Shown here: positions 1 through 5,452 of the stretch, one piece after another
Layout of the letters: every line of letters begins with the position of its first letter
How positions within the stretch are numbered: position 1 is the first letter of the stretch
Source of the DNA: Spirochaetaceae bacterium
GTDB taxonomy: Bacteria > Spirochaetota > Spirochaetia > Treponematales > Breznakiellaceae
Direction: 5' to 3'
Assembly: GCA_031284295.1 (NCBI GenBank)
Contig: JAITAE010000173.1
Location: 1-5,463, forward strand
DNA: 5,463 bases
Made by a program: the position numbers and the translations under genes
The notes under the pieces: generated by a model
Seen by the model: only the letters and a program-made list of their open reading frames with translations
Told to the model about the DNA's origin: nothing
The model's database searches: none

Positions 1-43
1 CCCGCTGGCGGGCGCGGAGCGGACTTTAAACCCGCTGGCGGGC
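1..43. repeat. Two direct copies of a 13-base palindromic GC-rich unit
   Basis: The unit CCCGCTGGCGGGC lies at 1-13 and again, identically, at 31-43, exactly 30 bases apart. Each copy contains the inverted repeat CCCGC-TG-GCGGG and could form a short hairpin. The 30-base period keeps frame, so it may simply encode a repeated peptide (PAGG or PLAG, depending on frame). It could also be a dispersed intergenic repeat. The array may continue to the left of the window. No T-tract follows either copy, so a rho-independent terminator is not supported. Confidence 0.6.
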
Positions 44-66
44 TTGACGGAACGGGTGATTCGTAA
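1..66 (+). CDS. Possible C-terminal end of an upstream gene (partial)
   Basis: This frame is open from the window edge to a TAA at 64-66 and would encode 21 residues rich in Gly, Pro and Asp, with the tetrapeptide PAGG occurring twice ten residues apart. It ends 84 bases before rpsP, a sensible position for the end of the preceding gene. In related gene clusters ffh often precedes rpsP, and Ffh tails are often Gly-rich, but nothing here identifies Ffh. A second frame is open from base 2 to a TGA at 98-100 (32 residues, beginning PLAGAERTLN), so the reading frame is not certain. The stretch could also be non-coding repeat DNA. Confidence 0.35.
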   Translation, partial: PAGGRGADFKPAGGLDGTGDS

Positions 67-140
67 TAACGTAAAGTATCTTGGGAACTGCGGTGAATGA
101 ATAACACGACCAGGGTCATGTTTACACGCGGTCCCTTATC

Positions 141-146
141 AGGAGG
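141..146 (+). promoter_or_regulatory. Strong ribosome binding site of rpsP
   Basis: AGGAGG is a perfect Shine-Dalgarno core, followed by four bases and then ATG at 151. It decides the rpsP start. The reading frame extends upstream to an ATG at 97, but that start lacks a comparable site, and the extra 18 residues do not belong to the bS16 family. Confidence 0.9.
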
Positions 147-150
147 ATTT

Positions 151-435
151 ATGAGCGCCGTTATAAGGCTCAAAAGATTCGGAACGAAAAAACGTCCGTT
201 TTACCGTATAGTGGTGATGGATTCGCGCGCGCCGCGGGATGGCAGAACCATTGAAGAGTTAGGCTACTATCATCCCATCGCGGAGGAAGGAAAACAAATA
301 TCTTTTGACGCCGTGAATGCCGTCAAGTGGTTGAAAGAAGGCGCCAGGCCAAGCGATACCGTTAGAATGATTTTTAACAGAAAGAACATCAAAATGGACA
401 AGCTTGAAGTTCCGGCGGAAGTGGAAGCCGGTTAA
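151..435 (+). CDS. rpsP: 30S ribosomal protein bS16
   Basis: Encodes bS16 (94 residues), a small-subunit protein that binds 16S rRNA and stabilises 30S assembly. The N-terminal family signature is clear: [18 protein letters not shown] at residues 5-22, then DSRAPRDGR at 24-32 and an ELGYYHP-like segment near residue 40. Length fits the usual 80-100 residues. The ATG at 151 is preferred over the in-frame ATG at 97 because of the AGGAGG at 141-146 and because family members begin at about this point. It is the first complete gene of the rpsP-khpA-rimM-trmD-rplS block, and 35 bases separate it from khpA. A promoter would be expected upstream, within or before 1-150, but only weak matches are visible there. 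Confidence 0.97.
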   Translation: MSAVIRLKRFGTKKRPFYRIVVMDSRAPRDGRTIEELGYYHPIAEEGKQISFDAVNAVKWLKEGARPSDTVRMIFNRKNIKMDKLEVPAEVEAG

Positions 436-461
436 ATTTGTCCGGCAGAATAGTTTGATGC

Positions 462-465
462 GAGG
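462..465 (+). promoter_or_regulatory. Ribosome binding site supporting a TTG start for khpA
   Basis: GAGG lies five bases upstream of the TTG at 471. No ATG in the khpA frame lies upstream of the conserved region, and the ATG at 458 is in another frame that stops after a few codons. This motif is the main support for the TTG start. Confidence 0.6.
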
Positions 466-470
466 TTGGA

Positions 471-704
471 TTGGAAAAAGATCTGATTGAATACATAGCA
501 AAATCGCTTGTGGGCGACTCGGCGGATGTTTCCGTAAATGTTGTCGAGGGCGATGATTCTCTGGTTTTGGAACTGACCGTAAGCCCTGATGATATCGGAA
601 AGGTGATAGGTAGGCATGGCCGTATCGTAAAGGCCATCAGAGTCCTACTTCAGACCACGGTCGCCAGGTCAGGCAAACGGGCCGTGCTGGAAATCCTTGG
701 TTGA
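471..704 (+). CDS. khpA: KH-domain RNA-binding protein KhpA (YlqC family)
   Basis: Encodes a 77-residue single-KH protein. It has an N-terminal MEKDLIEYIAKSLV helix, an acidic beta region at about 20-38, and the KH core DIGKVIGRHGRIVKAIR at 41-57. The GRHG at 47-50 is the GxxG loop that contacts RNA, and the protein ends with a KRAVLEIL strand. In other bacteria KhpA works with KhpB as a small RNA chaperone linked to cell elongation and division, but the role here is inferred. Its place between rpsP and rimM is the classical location. The start is TTG at 471, with GAGG upstream. The 3' end overlaps rimM by eight bases, suggesting coupled translation. Full length for the family; nothing appears broken. 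Confidence 0.93.
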   Translation: MEKDLIEYIAKSLVGDSADVSVNVVEGDDSLVLELTVSPDDIGKVIGRHGRIVKAIRVLLQTTVARSGKRAVLEILG

Positions 705-1215
705 TGAACGCTTTGTAAGCGCCGTTGTTTTGGCGCCTTTTGCCCTGGAGGGTTTTGTCAAATTACGTTCACTTTCGGGCGAAACGGAACATCTGTTACG
801 GCTTTCCACAGCCGTTTTGCGCGATGGGACGGGTGAGCGCGTGTACGAAATTGAGGCGGCGCGGGCAATCCGGGGCTCTCCGTCCGATATACTTGTAAAG
901 TTCAAAAACATTGACACGCCGGAGGCGGCGCGGGCCCTTTCCGGCGCGGAAGTCCTGCTTCCGCGGTCCGAAGCCGCACCGCTTGCGCGGGGAGAGTACT
1001 ACATCAGGGACCTAAAGGGTCTCTCCGTTGTTGACTGCGGCGGATGCAGGCTTGGCGAAATGTCCGGCATCCTGGAAGGCGGAGGCGGACAGCTTGCTGA
1101 ATTGCGTCTTTTTTCGGGTGAAACAAGGCTTGTCCCGTTCAGGAACGAATTCTTTGGTGAAATAAGCCTTGAAAAGAGGGAAATCACGCTGCTTGTCCGC
1201 TGGATTCTTGAATGA
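697..1215 (+). CDS. rimM: Ribosome maturation factor RimM
   Basis: Encodes RimM (172 residues), which binds ribosomal protein uS19 and assists late maturation of the 30S head. The N-terminal RimM barrel covers about residues 5-90 (FVSAVVLAPFALEGFVKLRS, then a DILVKFKNIDTPEAA segment around 64-78). The C-terminal PRC-barrel begins at about 100 with the typical EYYIRDLKGLSV and includes LGEMSGILEGG (119-129) and LVPFRNEFF (145-153). Length is normal. The usual GxxHGxxGE-like N-terminal turn is degenerate here (LAPFALEGFVK), as in many divergent RimM proteins. The start is TTG at 697, inside the end of khpA; only a weak purine-rich site precedes it, so initiation probably depends on coupling. 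The stop overlaps the trmD start as ATGA at 1212-1215. Confidence 0.93.
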   Translation: MVDERFVSAVVLAPFALEGFVKLRSLSGETEHLLRLSTAVLRDGTGERVYEIEAARAIRGSPSDILVKFKNIDTPEAARALSGAEVLLPRSEAAPLARGEYYIRDLKGLSVVDCGGCRLGEMSGILEGGGGQLAELRLFSGETRLVPFRNEFFGEISLEKREITLLVRWILE

Positions 1216-1973
1216 AGTACACGGTTCTTTCACTCTTCCCCGAAATAATAGACGCTTTTTTTTGTACTTCGATAATGGCAAAGGCCATTGAGCGTGGTAT
1301 CGTGGGGTACACGGGCATCAACATACGTGATTACGCTCAGGACAGGCACAAAACTTGCGATGACGCGCCCTATGGCGGCGGCGCGGGAATGTTGATGCTG
1401 CCGGAACCGCTGGCGCGGGCACTGGATGCCGCCGGCGCGGCGCGGCCTGACAAACGGACCGTGTACCTGTCGCCTTCCGGGAGGCTCTTTAACCAGGAAC
1501 TGGCAAAAGAGCTGTCGGGGGAGCGGGAACTTGTACTGATTTGCGGGCGCTACGAAGGCATAGACCAGCGTATCATAGATATTTATGTTGACGATGAAAT
1601 TTCGGTTGGGGACTATGTGCTGTCTTCGGGCGAGACGGCGGCACTTGTACTTATAGACGCGAGTTACCGGTTGTTGGGCGATGTGATAAGCCCGGAGTCG
1701 CTGGATGAGGAAAGTTTTTCCGGCGGGCTGCTTGAGTATCCCCAGTATACAAGGCCGGATATATTTGATAGTATATATGGAGAAATGCGGGTTCCTGAAA
1801 TTTTACTTTCGGGACATCACGAAAATATCAGACGCTGGAGACTTAGGAAGCGGATAGAAAAAACACTGTCGAATCGTCCCGATTTGCTGCGTAAAGGCAT
1901 TAGGGAGGGGCTTTTTGATGATGAAATCCGCGGTATCATAGATGAGGTTTCCAGCATAACGGAGGAAGCATGA
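1212..1973 (+). CDS. trmD: tRNA (guanine-N1-)-methyltransferase TrmD
   Basis: Encodes TrmD (253 residues), the SPOUT-family enzyme that transfers a methyl group from S-adenosylmethionine to N1 of G37 in tRNAs with G at position 36, preventing +1 frameshifting. Visible motifs are APYGGGAGM (52-60), [10 protein letters not shown] (109-118), [15 protein letters not shown] (127-141), which belongs to the deep trefoil-knot cofactor site, and [11 protein letters not shown] (172-182). [17 protein letters not shown] (194-210) leads into the C-terminal tRNA-binding domain. Arg153 matches the catalytic Arg154 of the Haemophilus enzyme. The catalytic Asp169 position appears to be Glu167 here, in an EESF context. 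Length is typical. The gene is joined to rimM and rplS by four-base overlaps. A run of eight T at 1256-1263 encodes part of DAFFC. Confidence 0.97.
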   Translation: MKYTVLSLFPEIIDAFFCTSIMAKAIERGIVGYTGINIRDYAQDRHKTCDDAPYGGGAGMLMLPEPLARALDAAGAARPDKRTVYLSPSGRLFNQELAKELSGERELVLICGRYEGIDQRIIDIYVDDEISVGDYVLSSGETAALVLIDASYRLLGDVISPESLDEESFSGGLLEYPQYTRPDIFDSIYGEMRVPEILLSGHHENIRRWRLRKRIEKTLSNRPDLLRKGIREGLFDDEIRGIIDEVSSITEEA

Positions 1974-2389
1974 ACGAAATCAGGGCCATCGAAGAAGCGC
2001 AGATGAAAGAGGATGTAACTTTTTTTAGGCCGGGCGATACCGTCAAGGTACATTTTAAGATAGTTGAGGGCGGTAAGGAGCGTATACAGGTATACGAGGG
2101 GCTCGTCATAGCAATAAAAAATTCCCGCACCGGCAGAACTTTTACGGTACGCAAGAATTCGTATGGCGTGGGGGTGGAGCGTGTATTTCCGTTACATTCC
2201 CCGCGCATCGCGCGTATCGAAGTATCACGTTCCGGCAAGGTACGCAGGGCAAAGCTGTACTATATCAGACACAAAATTGGTAAGGCCGCAAAAATCAAGG
2301 AACTTTTGGGCAAGAAAAGCACCGTTACAAAGCATACGGCGGCTTCAGAACCCAAAACCCGGGCGGTGGCCACAGATGGTGAGACTTAG
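1970..2389 (+). CDS. rplS: 50S ribosomal protein bL19
   Basis: Encodes bL19 (139 residues), which sits at the 30S-50S interface. Family features are [26 protein letters not shown] (about 19-44), the [26 protein letters not shown] stretch (53-78), the [14 protein letters not shown] segment (87-100) and [10 protein letters not shown] (102-111). The usual protein is about 115 residues. Here a tail of roughly 25 residues, rich in Thr, Lys and Ala, follows the conserved end and is not recognisable as a domain. The start is ATG at 1970, in an ATGA overlap with trmD, with a GGAGGA at 1961-1966 inside the trmD coding sequence. A 20-base gap separates it from the next gene. Confidence 0.97.
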   Translation: MNEIRAIEEAQMKEDVTFFRPGDTVKVHFKIVEGGKERIQVYEGLVIAIKNSRTGRTFTVRKNSYGVGVERVFPLHSPRIARIEVSRSGKVRRAKLYYIRHKIGKAAKIKELLGKKSTVTKHTAASEPKTRAVATDGET

Positions 2390-2409
2390 CATCGTAAAAC
2401 AGACCTATT

Positions 2410-3564
2410 ATGAAAAAAGTAGCGGTGACTTCTCTGAAAGAGGGGCAAAAATTTACCAAAGCGGTATTTATTGCCAAAGATAATCTTTTTATTCCTGAAA
2501 ACATAGCGGTCCGCGCTAACGACATAAAACTGCTCGTTTCGCTTGGCATAGACTGGGTTTATACAGAGGGTGATATACTTCTTTACGGTGACGGCGCACT
2601 TGCGGAGACACGGGACGGGCAGGAAAAAGAACCGGAAGCGGTAGAGGCCGCTAAACAAATCAAAGCCGGCGTGCCGGAAACTCACGCCTCCCTCATTCTT
2701 CTCATCAATCAAATTAACGAGATATTTTTTGACATCGCGAATTCCAGAAAGGCCAATATTCGTCTTTTGTGGCATATTACGGACAGCCTGCTGCGCTTAA
2801 CAAAAAAATCACGAAACGAGGCCCTGAGTTTCGTCCTTTGCAAAAACACCGGCGATCCGGTGATGGGAAAAAACTCCATAGATAGCGCGATTCTTTCGGC
2901 GGTGATGGGGCAGGAACTGGGCTTTGACAACGAAAGGAATCAGGGCCTCACGGCCGCGGCCATACTTCACGATATCGGTATGTTAAGGCTGCCTGAAGAT
3001 GTAGTAAAAAAAAAGGAACCGCTTTCCGACAAAGATAAGGGAATTATTAAATCGCATACAATTCTTTCTTTTAATATTATGAAAAAAGAACTGATGTATT
3101 CCGATTCAATATCCAGGATAGCGTTGCAGCACCATGAACACTGGGACGGGACGGGTTATCCGCATTGTCTCTCAGGAAACTACATCAACGAGCGGGCCCT
3201 TATAGTGTCCGTTACGGACGCTTTCGTGGCGATGATAAACAGGAAAGTTTACCGCAATTCGATGACGGGTTACCAGGCCATGAAAACGCTGGTCTCGGAG
3301 AACGCCTCGTACTTTTCACCGGATATGCTTAAACTGTTTGTAAAAATCATGGGTATCTACCCTATAGGGTCGGGTGTGCTGCTGAACGATGGCCGCATAG
3401 CAAAAATCCTCGATGTCAACGTGGAAATGCCGCTGCGTCCGGTTGTCAGGATTATTGCCGACAGCAATGGGGCTGCCATAGAAGACGGAAAAGAAATCAA
3501 CCTGTTGTCAAACAAGTCGCTGTTTATAACCCGCGCGCTGGACATACAGGGAATCGACAGTTGA
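2410..3564 (+). CDS. HD-GYP-type phosphohydrolase (putative c-di-GMP phosphodiesterase)
   Basis: A 384-residue cytosolic protein with no signal peptide or membrane segment. Residues 1-60 resemble the small N-terminal domain often found before HD-GYP domains (VTSLKEGQKFTKAV, then LGIDWVY). Residues 61-95 look like a charged linker. The HD domain runs from about 155 to 315: LHDIGM with His187-Asp188, His216 in IKSH, HHEHWDGTGYP at 241-251, and Asp270 in VTDAF. A C-terminal segment (about 317-380, YPIGSGVLLNDG onward) resembles the extension of many such proteins. HD-GYP enzymes hydrolyse cyclic di-GMP or related dinucleotides. Departures from the common pattern are Met191 where Lys follows HDIG, Val280 for Pro in the RPYR-like motif, and apparent loss of the early helix histidine (KNSID). 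The start is ATG at 2410, with an in-frame stop just upstream (2395-2397) and no clear ribosome binding site. It is coupled to yraN by a TTGA overlap. Confidence 0.88.
   Translation: MKKVAVTSLKEGQKFTKAVFIAKDNLFIPENIAVRANDIKLLVSLGIDWVYTEGDILLYGDGALAETRDGQEKEPEAVEAAKQIKAGVPETHASLILLINQINEIFFDIANSRKANIRLLWHITDSLLRLTKKSRNEALSFVLCKNTGDPVMGKNSIDSAILSAVMGQELGFDNERNQGLTAAAILHDIGMLRLPEDVVKKKEPLSDKDKGIIKSHTILSFNIMKKELMYSDSISRIALQHHEHWDGTGYPHCLSGNYINERALIVSVTDAFVAMINRKVYRNSMTGYQAMKTLVSENASYFSPDMLKLFVKIMGIYPIGSGVLLNDGRIAKILDVNVEMPLRPVVRIIADSNGAAIEDGKEINLLSNKSLFITRALDIQGIDS
3548..3553 (+). promoter_or_regulatory. Ribosome binding site for the TTG start of yraN
   Basis: AGGGAA lies seven bases before the TTG at 3561, inside the last codons of the HD-GYP gene. 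Together with the TTGA stop-start overlap, it supports a TTG start for the YraN-family gene. Confidence 0.6.
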
Positions 3565-3950
3565 AAAATCGGGACTCGGACACAAAAAGCTCGTCAAAAT
3601 ACAGAAAAATTACCGGTAAAAATGGGGAGGACAGGGCCGCCGCCTTCCTGGAATCGTTAGGTTTCAACATAATTGGCCGGAATATTCGGTCGGTGGAGGG
3701 GGAAATTGATATTGTGGCCCTTGACCACGGCATACTCGTTTTCGTGGAAGTCAAGGCCTGGTCGTCATACCCGATAGAGAATCTTGAGTACGGAATCAAC
3801 AAAAAAAAGCAACGGCGGATCATAGAAACTTCTAAGTATTTTCTCGAAAACCATCGAAAATATAGTGATATGCCAATTCGATTCGATGTTGTATTTATAC
3901 AAGCGGACACCATTACCCATATTGTATCCGCTTTCGTGGAGAGTGTATGA
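3561..3950 (+). CDS. YraN/UPF0102 family nuclease-fold protein
   Basis: Encodes a 129-residue protein of the YraN (UPF0102) family, which has a restriction-endonuclease-like fold. The exact biological role of the family is not settled, though links to DNA repair or uptake are often suggested. Family motifs are GKNGEDRAAAFLESLGF (19-35), EGEIDIVALD (46-55), FVEVKAW (61-67), NKKKQRRIIETSKYFLE (80-96) and RFDVVF (107-112). The acidic and Lys residues of a PD-(D/E)xK-like site are in place: Glu23, Asp50, Glu63 and Lys65. The usual VEVKxR motif has Trp67 instead of Arg. The first 15 residues are polar and probably disordered. TTG at 3561 overlaps the previous stop, with AGGGAA upstream. The stop overlaps the next gene as ATGA. 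An eight-A run lies at 3801-3808. Confidence 0.9.
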   Translation: MKNRDSDTKSSSKYRKITGKNGEDRAAAFLESLGFNIIGRNIRSVEGEIDIVALDHGILVFVEVKAWSSYPIENLEYGINKKKQRRIIETSKYFLENHRKYSDMPIRFDVVFIQADTITHIVSAFVESV

Positions 3951-4138
3951 TTGCCGGGCAGACTGAAAAGCGTAAAAAGACGCCGGATCCCTTGAGGATT
4001 GAAAATTTAAAGCGAGCGATAGATAATAAAGAATACCTTTCGGGGGCTATTTACCATATTGCCCAGGTTTTGAGCAACGAAATTATGGGGATAAAAGAGG
4101 GCGGGACTTATGATGAGCGAAAATGGGAGGGGCGATAA
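3947..4138 (+). CDS. Small protein with a FlgM-like core (63 residues)
   Basis: A 63-residue, mostly charged protein without membrane segments. It has a basic N-terminus (MIAGQTEKRKKTPDP), an alpha-helical centre, and an acidic and polar tail. Residues 18-42 (IENLKRAIDNKEY then HIAQVL) resemble the C-terminal helices of FlgM, the anti-sigma factor that holds sigma-28 in flagellated bacteria: the LKxxIxNxxY pattern followed by HIA matches the Bacillus type with a one-residue spacing difference. FlgM is normally about 90 residues, so this would be a shortened version, and the similarity is my reading rather than a search result. The ATG at 3947 overlaps the yraN stop, and the end overlaps the next gene by 29 bases. 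A real gene is likely from position and coupling; the function is uncertain. Confidence 0.65.
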   Translation: MIAGQTEKRKKTPDPLRIENLKRAIDNKEYLSGAIYHIAQVLSNEIMGIKEGGTYDERKWEGR

Positions 4139-4715
4139 GCGGCGCCGCAAAAGCAGTCAGCACAAGCAGAAGTTTTCAAAGGAAGGACAGGCATCAGAAA
4201 ATAGTCAGAGCCACGGCCCAGTCTCCGCTCCAGCGCGGACCGCGTCGGAAGGACGGGCATCAAAAAATAGTCAGAGCCACGGCAGACAGGCAGGCACCGG
4301 ACAAAATATTGGCGGGCACGGCGGCCCCAAAAAAACAGGGAAAGAGCAGGGAAAAAACGATAAGGGGGCCGGCGCCCGCCCTAAATGGACGGCCGCAAAG
4401 TTACGGTCGGACCCGATTCCATCGCCGCTTTGCGTCTACTGCGAAAAGCCAATAAAAGAGTTAGCCTCCGCGCTCACGGACAGTAACGGCGAAGCGATTC
4501 ATTTTGAATGTGTTCAGAAACGTATTGCGGCGATGGAATCTTTGGGAAAGGACGATACGGTAACGTATATAGGCGGCGGCCGTTTTGGGGTAGTCCATTT
4601 CGGGAATTCGCGCGGTACCGGCAAGTTTACGATAAAAAAAATAATTGAATGGGAACAGAAGGATAAACGCGCACCCTGGCGCGGTCATATAGCGGATCAC
4701 TTTTCGCTCACATAG
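4110..4715 (+). CDS. Unrecognised basic protein with CxxC/HxxC putative zinc-binding domain
   Basis: I do not recognise a named family. The 201-residue product has two parts. Residues 1-95 are low-complexity, rich in Lys, Arg, Ser, Gln and Gly, and contain a duplicated peptide (EGQASENSQSHG at 25-36 and EGRASKNSQSHG at 47-58). Residues 104-201 look folded: PLCVYCEKPI with Cys108 and Cys111, then HFEC with His131 and Cys134 (CxxC-x19-HxxC, suggestive of a treble-clef-like zinc site), a helix, YIGGGRFGVVHFG (153-165), and a basic WEQKDKRAPWRGH end. The strong positive charge suggests nucleic-acid or protein binding, but this is inference. ATG codons at 4110 and 4113 are both possible; AGAGG at 4096-4100 precedes them. 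mtnN follows eight bases after the stop. An eight-A run lies at 4634-4641. Confidence 0.75.
   Translation: MMSENGRGDKRRRKSSQHKQKFSKEGQASENSQSHGPVSAPARTASEGRASKNSQSHGRQAGTGQNIGGHGGPKKTGKEQGKNDKGAGARPKWTAAKLRSDPIPSPLCVYCEKPIKELASALTDSNGEAIHFECVQKRIAAMESLGKDDTVTYIGGGRFGVVHFGNSRGTGKFTIKKIIEWEQKDKRAPWRGHIADHFSLT
4181..4283 (+). repeat. In-frame direct repeat of 37 bases within the basic-protein gene
   Basis: Copy one is at 4181-4217 and copy two at 4247-4283; they differ at two of 37 positions and lie 66 bases (22 codons) apart. They encode the twelve-residue peptides EGQASENSQSHG and EGRASKNSQSHG, and both base changes alter the amino acid. Close DNA identity suggests a recent duplication in a disordered region, with the copy number likely to vary between strains. 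Confidence 0.85.
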
Positions 4716-4723
4716 GAGTATGG

Positions 4724-5452
4724 ATGATTGGAATAATCGGCGCGATGGAAGAAGAAATAGTCATTCTTCAAAACCTGATACAGAACCGTACCGTTGAAAA
4801 AATAGGCCCGTTTGAATACTTTACAGGCAGCCTGGAAGGTAAGCGGGTAGTCCTGCTACGCTGCGGCATAGGCAAGGCAAACGCGGCGATAGGGGCCGCG
4901 TTGTTAATAAACCGCTTTAGGCCGGAACTTGTTATAAACACAGGCTGCGCCGGCGGCGTGAATCCGGCGGGGCTTACACCGGTTCTTAATTTCGGCGATG
5001 CAGTGGTTTCCTCGGCCCTTGTTTACCATGATGTCGATATTTCACCGTTCGGTTATGCGATAGGGCAGGTGCCGGGCATGAAAGACGCATTTTTCCGTGT
5101 CGAAAAGCCCGTGATACAGGAAAGCCTCCGCGCCATTGACGAACTAAAAAGCGAAGGACTTCTCCCCGCCTCTCTCCGCCATGTTGAAGGTTTGATAGGT
5201 TCAGGCGATGTGTTTGTCTGCAATGCCGCACGGGTCGGCGAAATCTTAAAACTATTTCCCGGCATCCGCGCGGTCGAGATGGAAGGCGCCGCCATAGCCC
5301 ACGCCTGCTCGCTTTTTGCCGTGCCCTGTCTCGTGATACGCGCGATATCCGACATAGCCGGTGAAGAATCTCCAATGAAATTTGACGAATACCTGCCTAT
5401 AGCGGCGAAACATTCATCAGAGATTGTAAAACGTATCGTAAAACTGCGCTAA
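4724..5452 (+). CDS. mtnN: 5'-methylthioadenosine/S-adenosylhomocysteine nucleosidase
   Basis: Encodes MtnN (Pfs, 242 residues), which removes adenine from 5'-methylthioadenosine and S-adenosylhomocysteine, recycling sulfur metabolites and relieving product inhibition of methyltransferases. Signature motifs are IGIIGAMEEE (2-11), GIGKANAAIGA (48-58), VINTGCAGG (70-78), YHDVDISPFGY then GQVPG (101-118), IGSGDVF (158-164), AVEMEGAAIAH (183-193) and IRAISDIAGEES (205-216). Matching Escherichia coli, Glu11 corresponds to Glu12, Glu187 to Glu174, and Asp210 to the catalytic Asp197, so the enzyme looks active. Cys75 replaces the more usual Ser in TGSAGG, and a few residues are inserted just after this motif. 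AGGAG at 4714-4718 precedes the ATG at 4724. Eleven bases follow the stop before the window ends. Confidence 0.97.
   Translation: MIGIIGAMEEEIVILQNLIQNRTVEKIGPFEYFTGSLEGKRVVLLRCGIGKANAAIGAALLINRFRPELVINTGCAGGVNPAGLTPVLNFGDAVVSSALVYHDVDISPFGYAIGQVPGMKDAFFRVEKPVIQESLRAIDELKSEGLLPASLRHVEGLIGSGDVFVCNAARVGEILKLFPGIRAVEMEGAAIAHACSLFAVPCLVIRAISDIAGEESPMKFDEYLPIAAKHSSEIVKRIVKLR

Noticed and set aside
44..72. Promoter-like TTGACG (44-49) with TAACGT (67-72) at 17-base spacing
   Set aside because: The -35 match is good but the -10 is poor (about three of six bases), and it lies partly in a possible coding end; not strong enough to annotate.
97..150. Upstream extension of rpsP from the ATG at 97
   Set aside because: The 18 extra residues do not match bS16 and the perfect AGGAGG at 141-146 serves the ATG at 151.
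2386..2775. Minus-strand open frame opposite the start of the HD-GYP gene
   Set aside because: No recognisable domain, and it lies opposite a well-supported gene.
4360..4382. GC-rich inverted sequence near GGGGGCCGGCGCCCGCCC as a terminator
   Set aside because: Lies inside a coding region and has no following T-tract.
4123..4455. 110-codon open frame overlapping the basic-protein gene on the same strand
   Set aside because: It is out of frame with the putative zinc-domain gene, has no family features, and stays open because the low-complexity repeat region lacks stops in that frame.
4566..4604. YIGGGRFGVV resembling a protein-kinase glycine-rich loop
   Set aside because: Only about 40 residues follow, with no VAIK lysine, HRD or DFG motifs; the resemblance is coincidental.
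4986..5375. 129-codon minus-strand open frame opposite mtnN
   Set aside because: Arg- and Cys-rich composition typical of antisense shadow, and mtnN on the plus strand is unambiguous.
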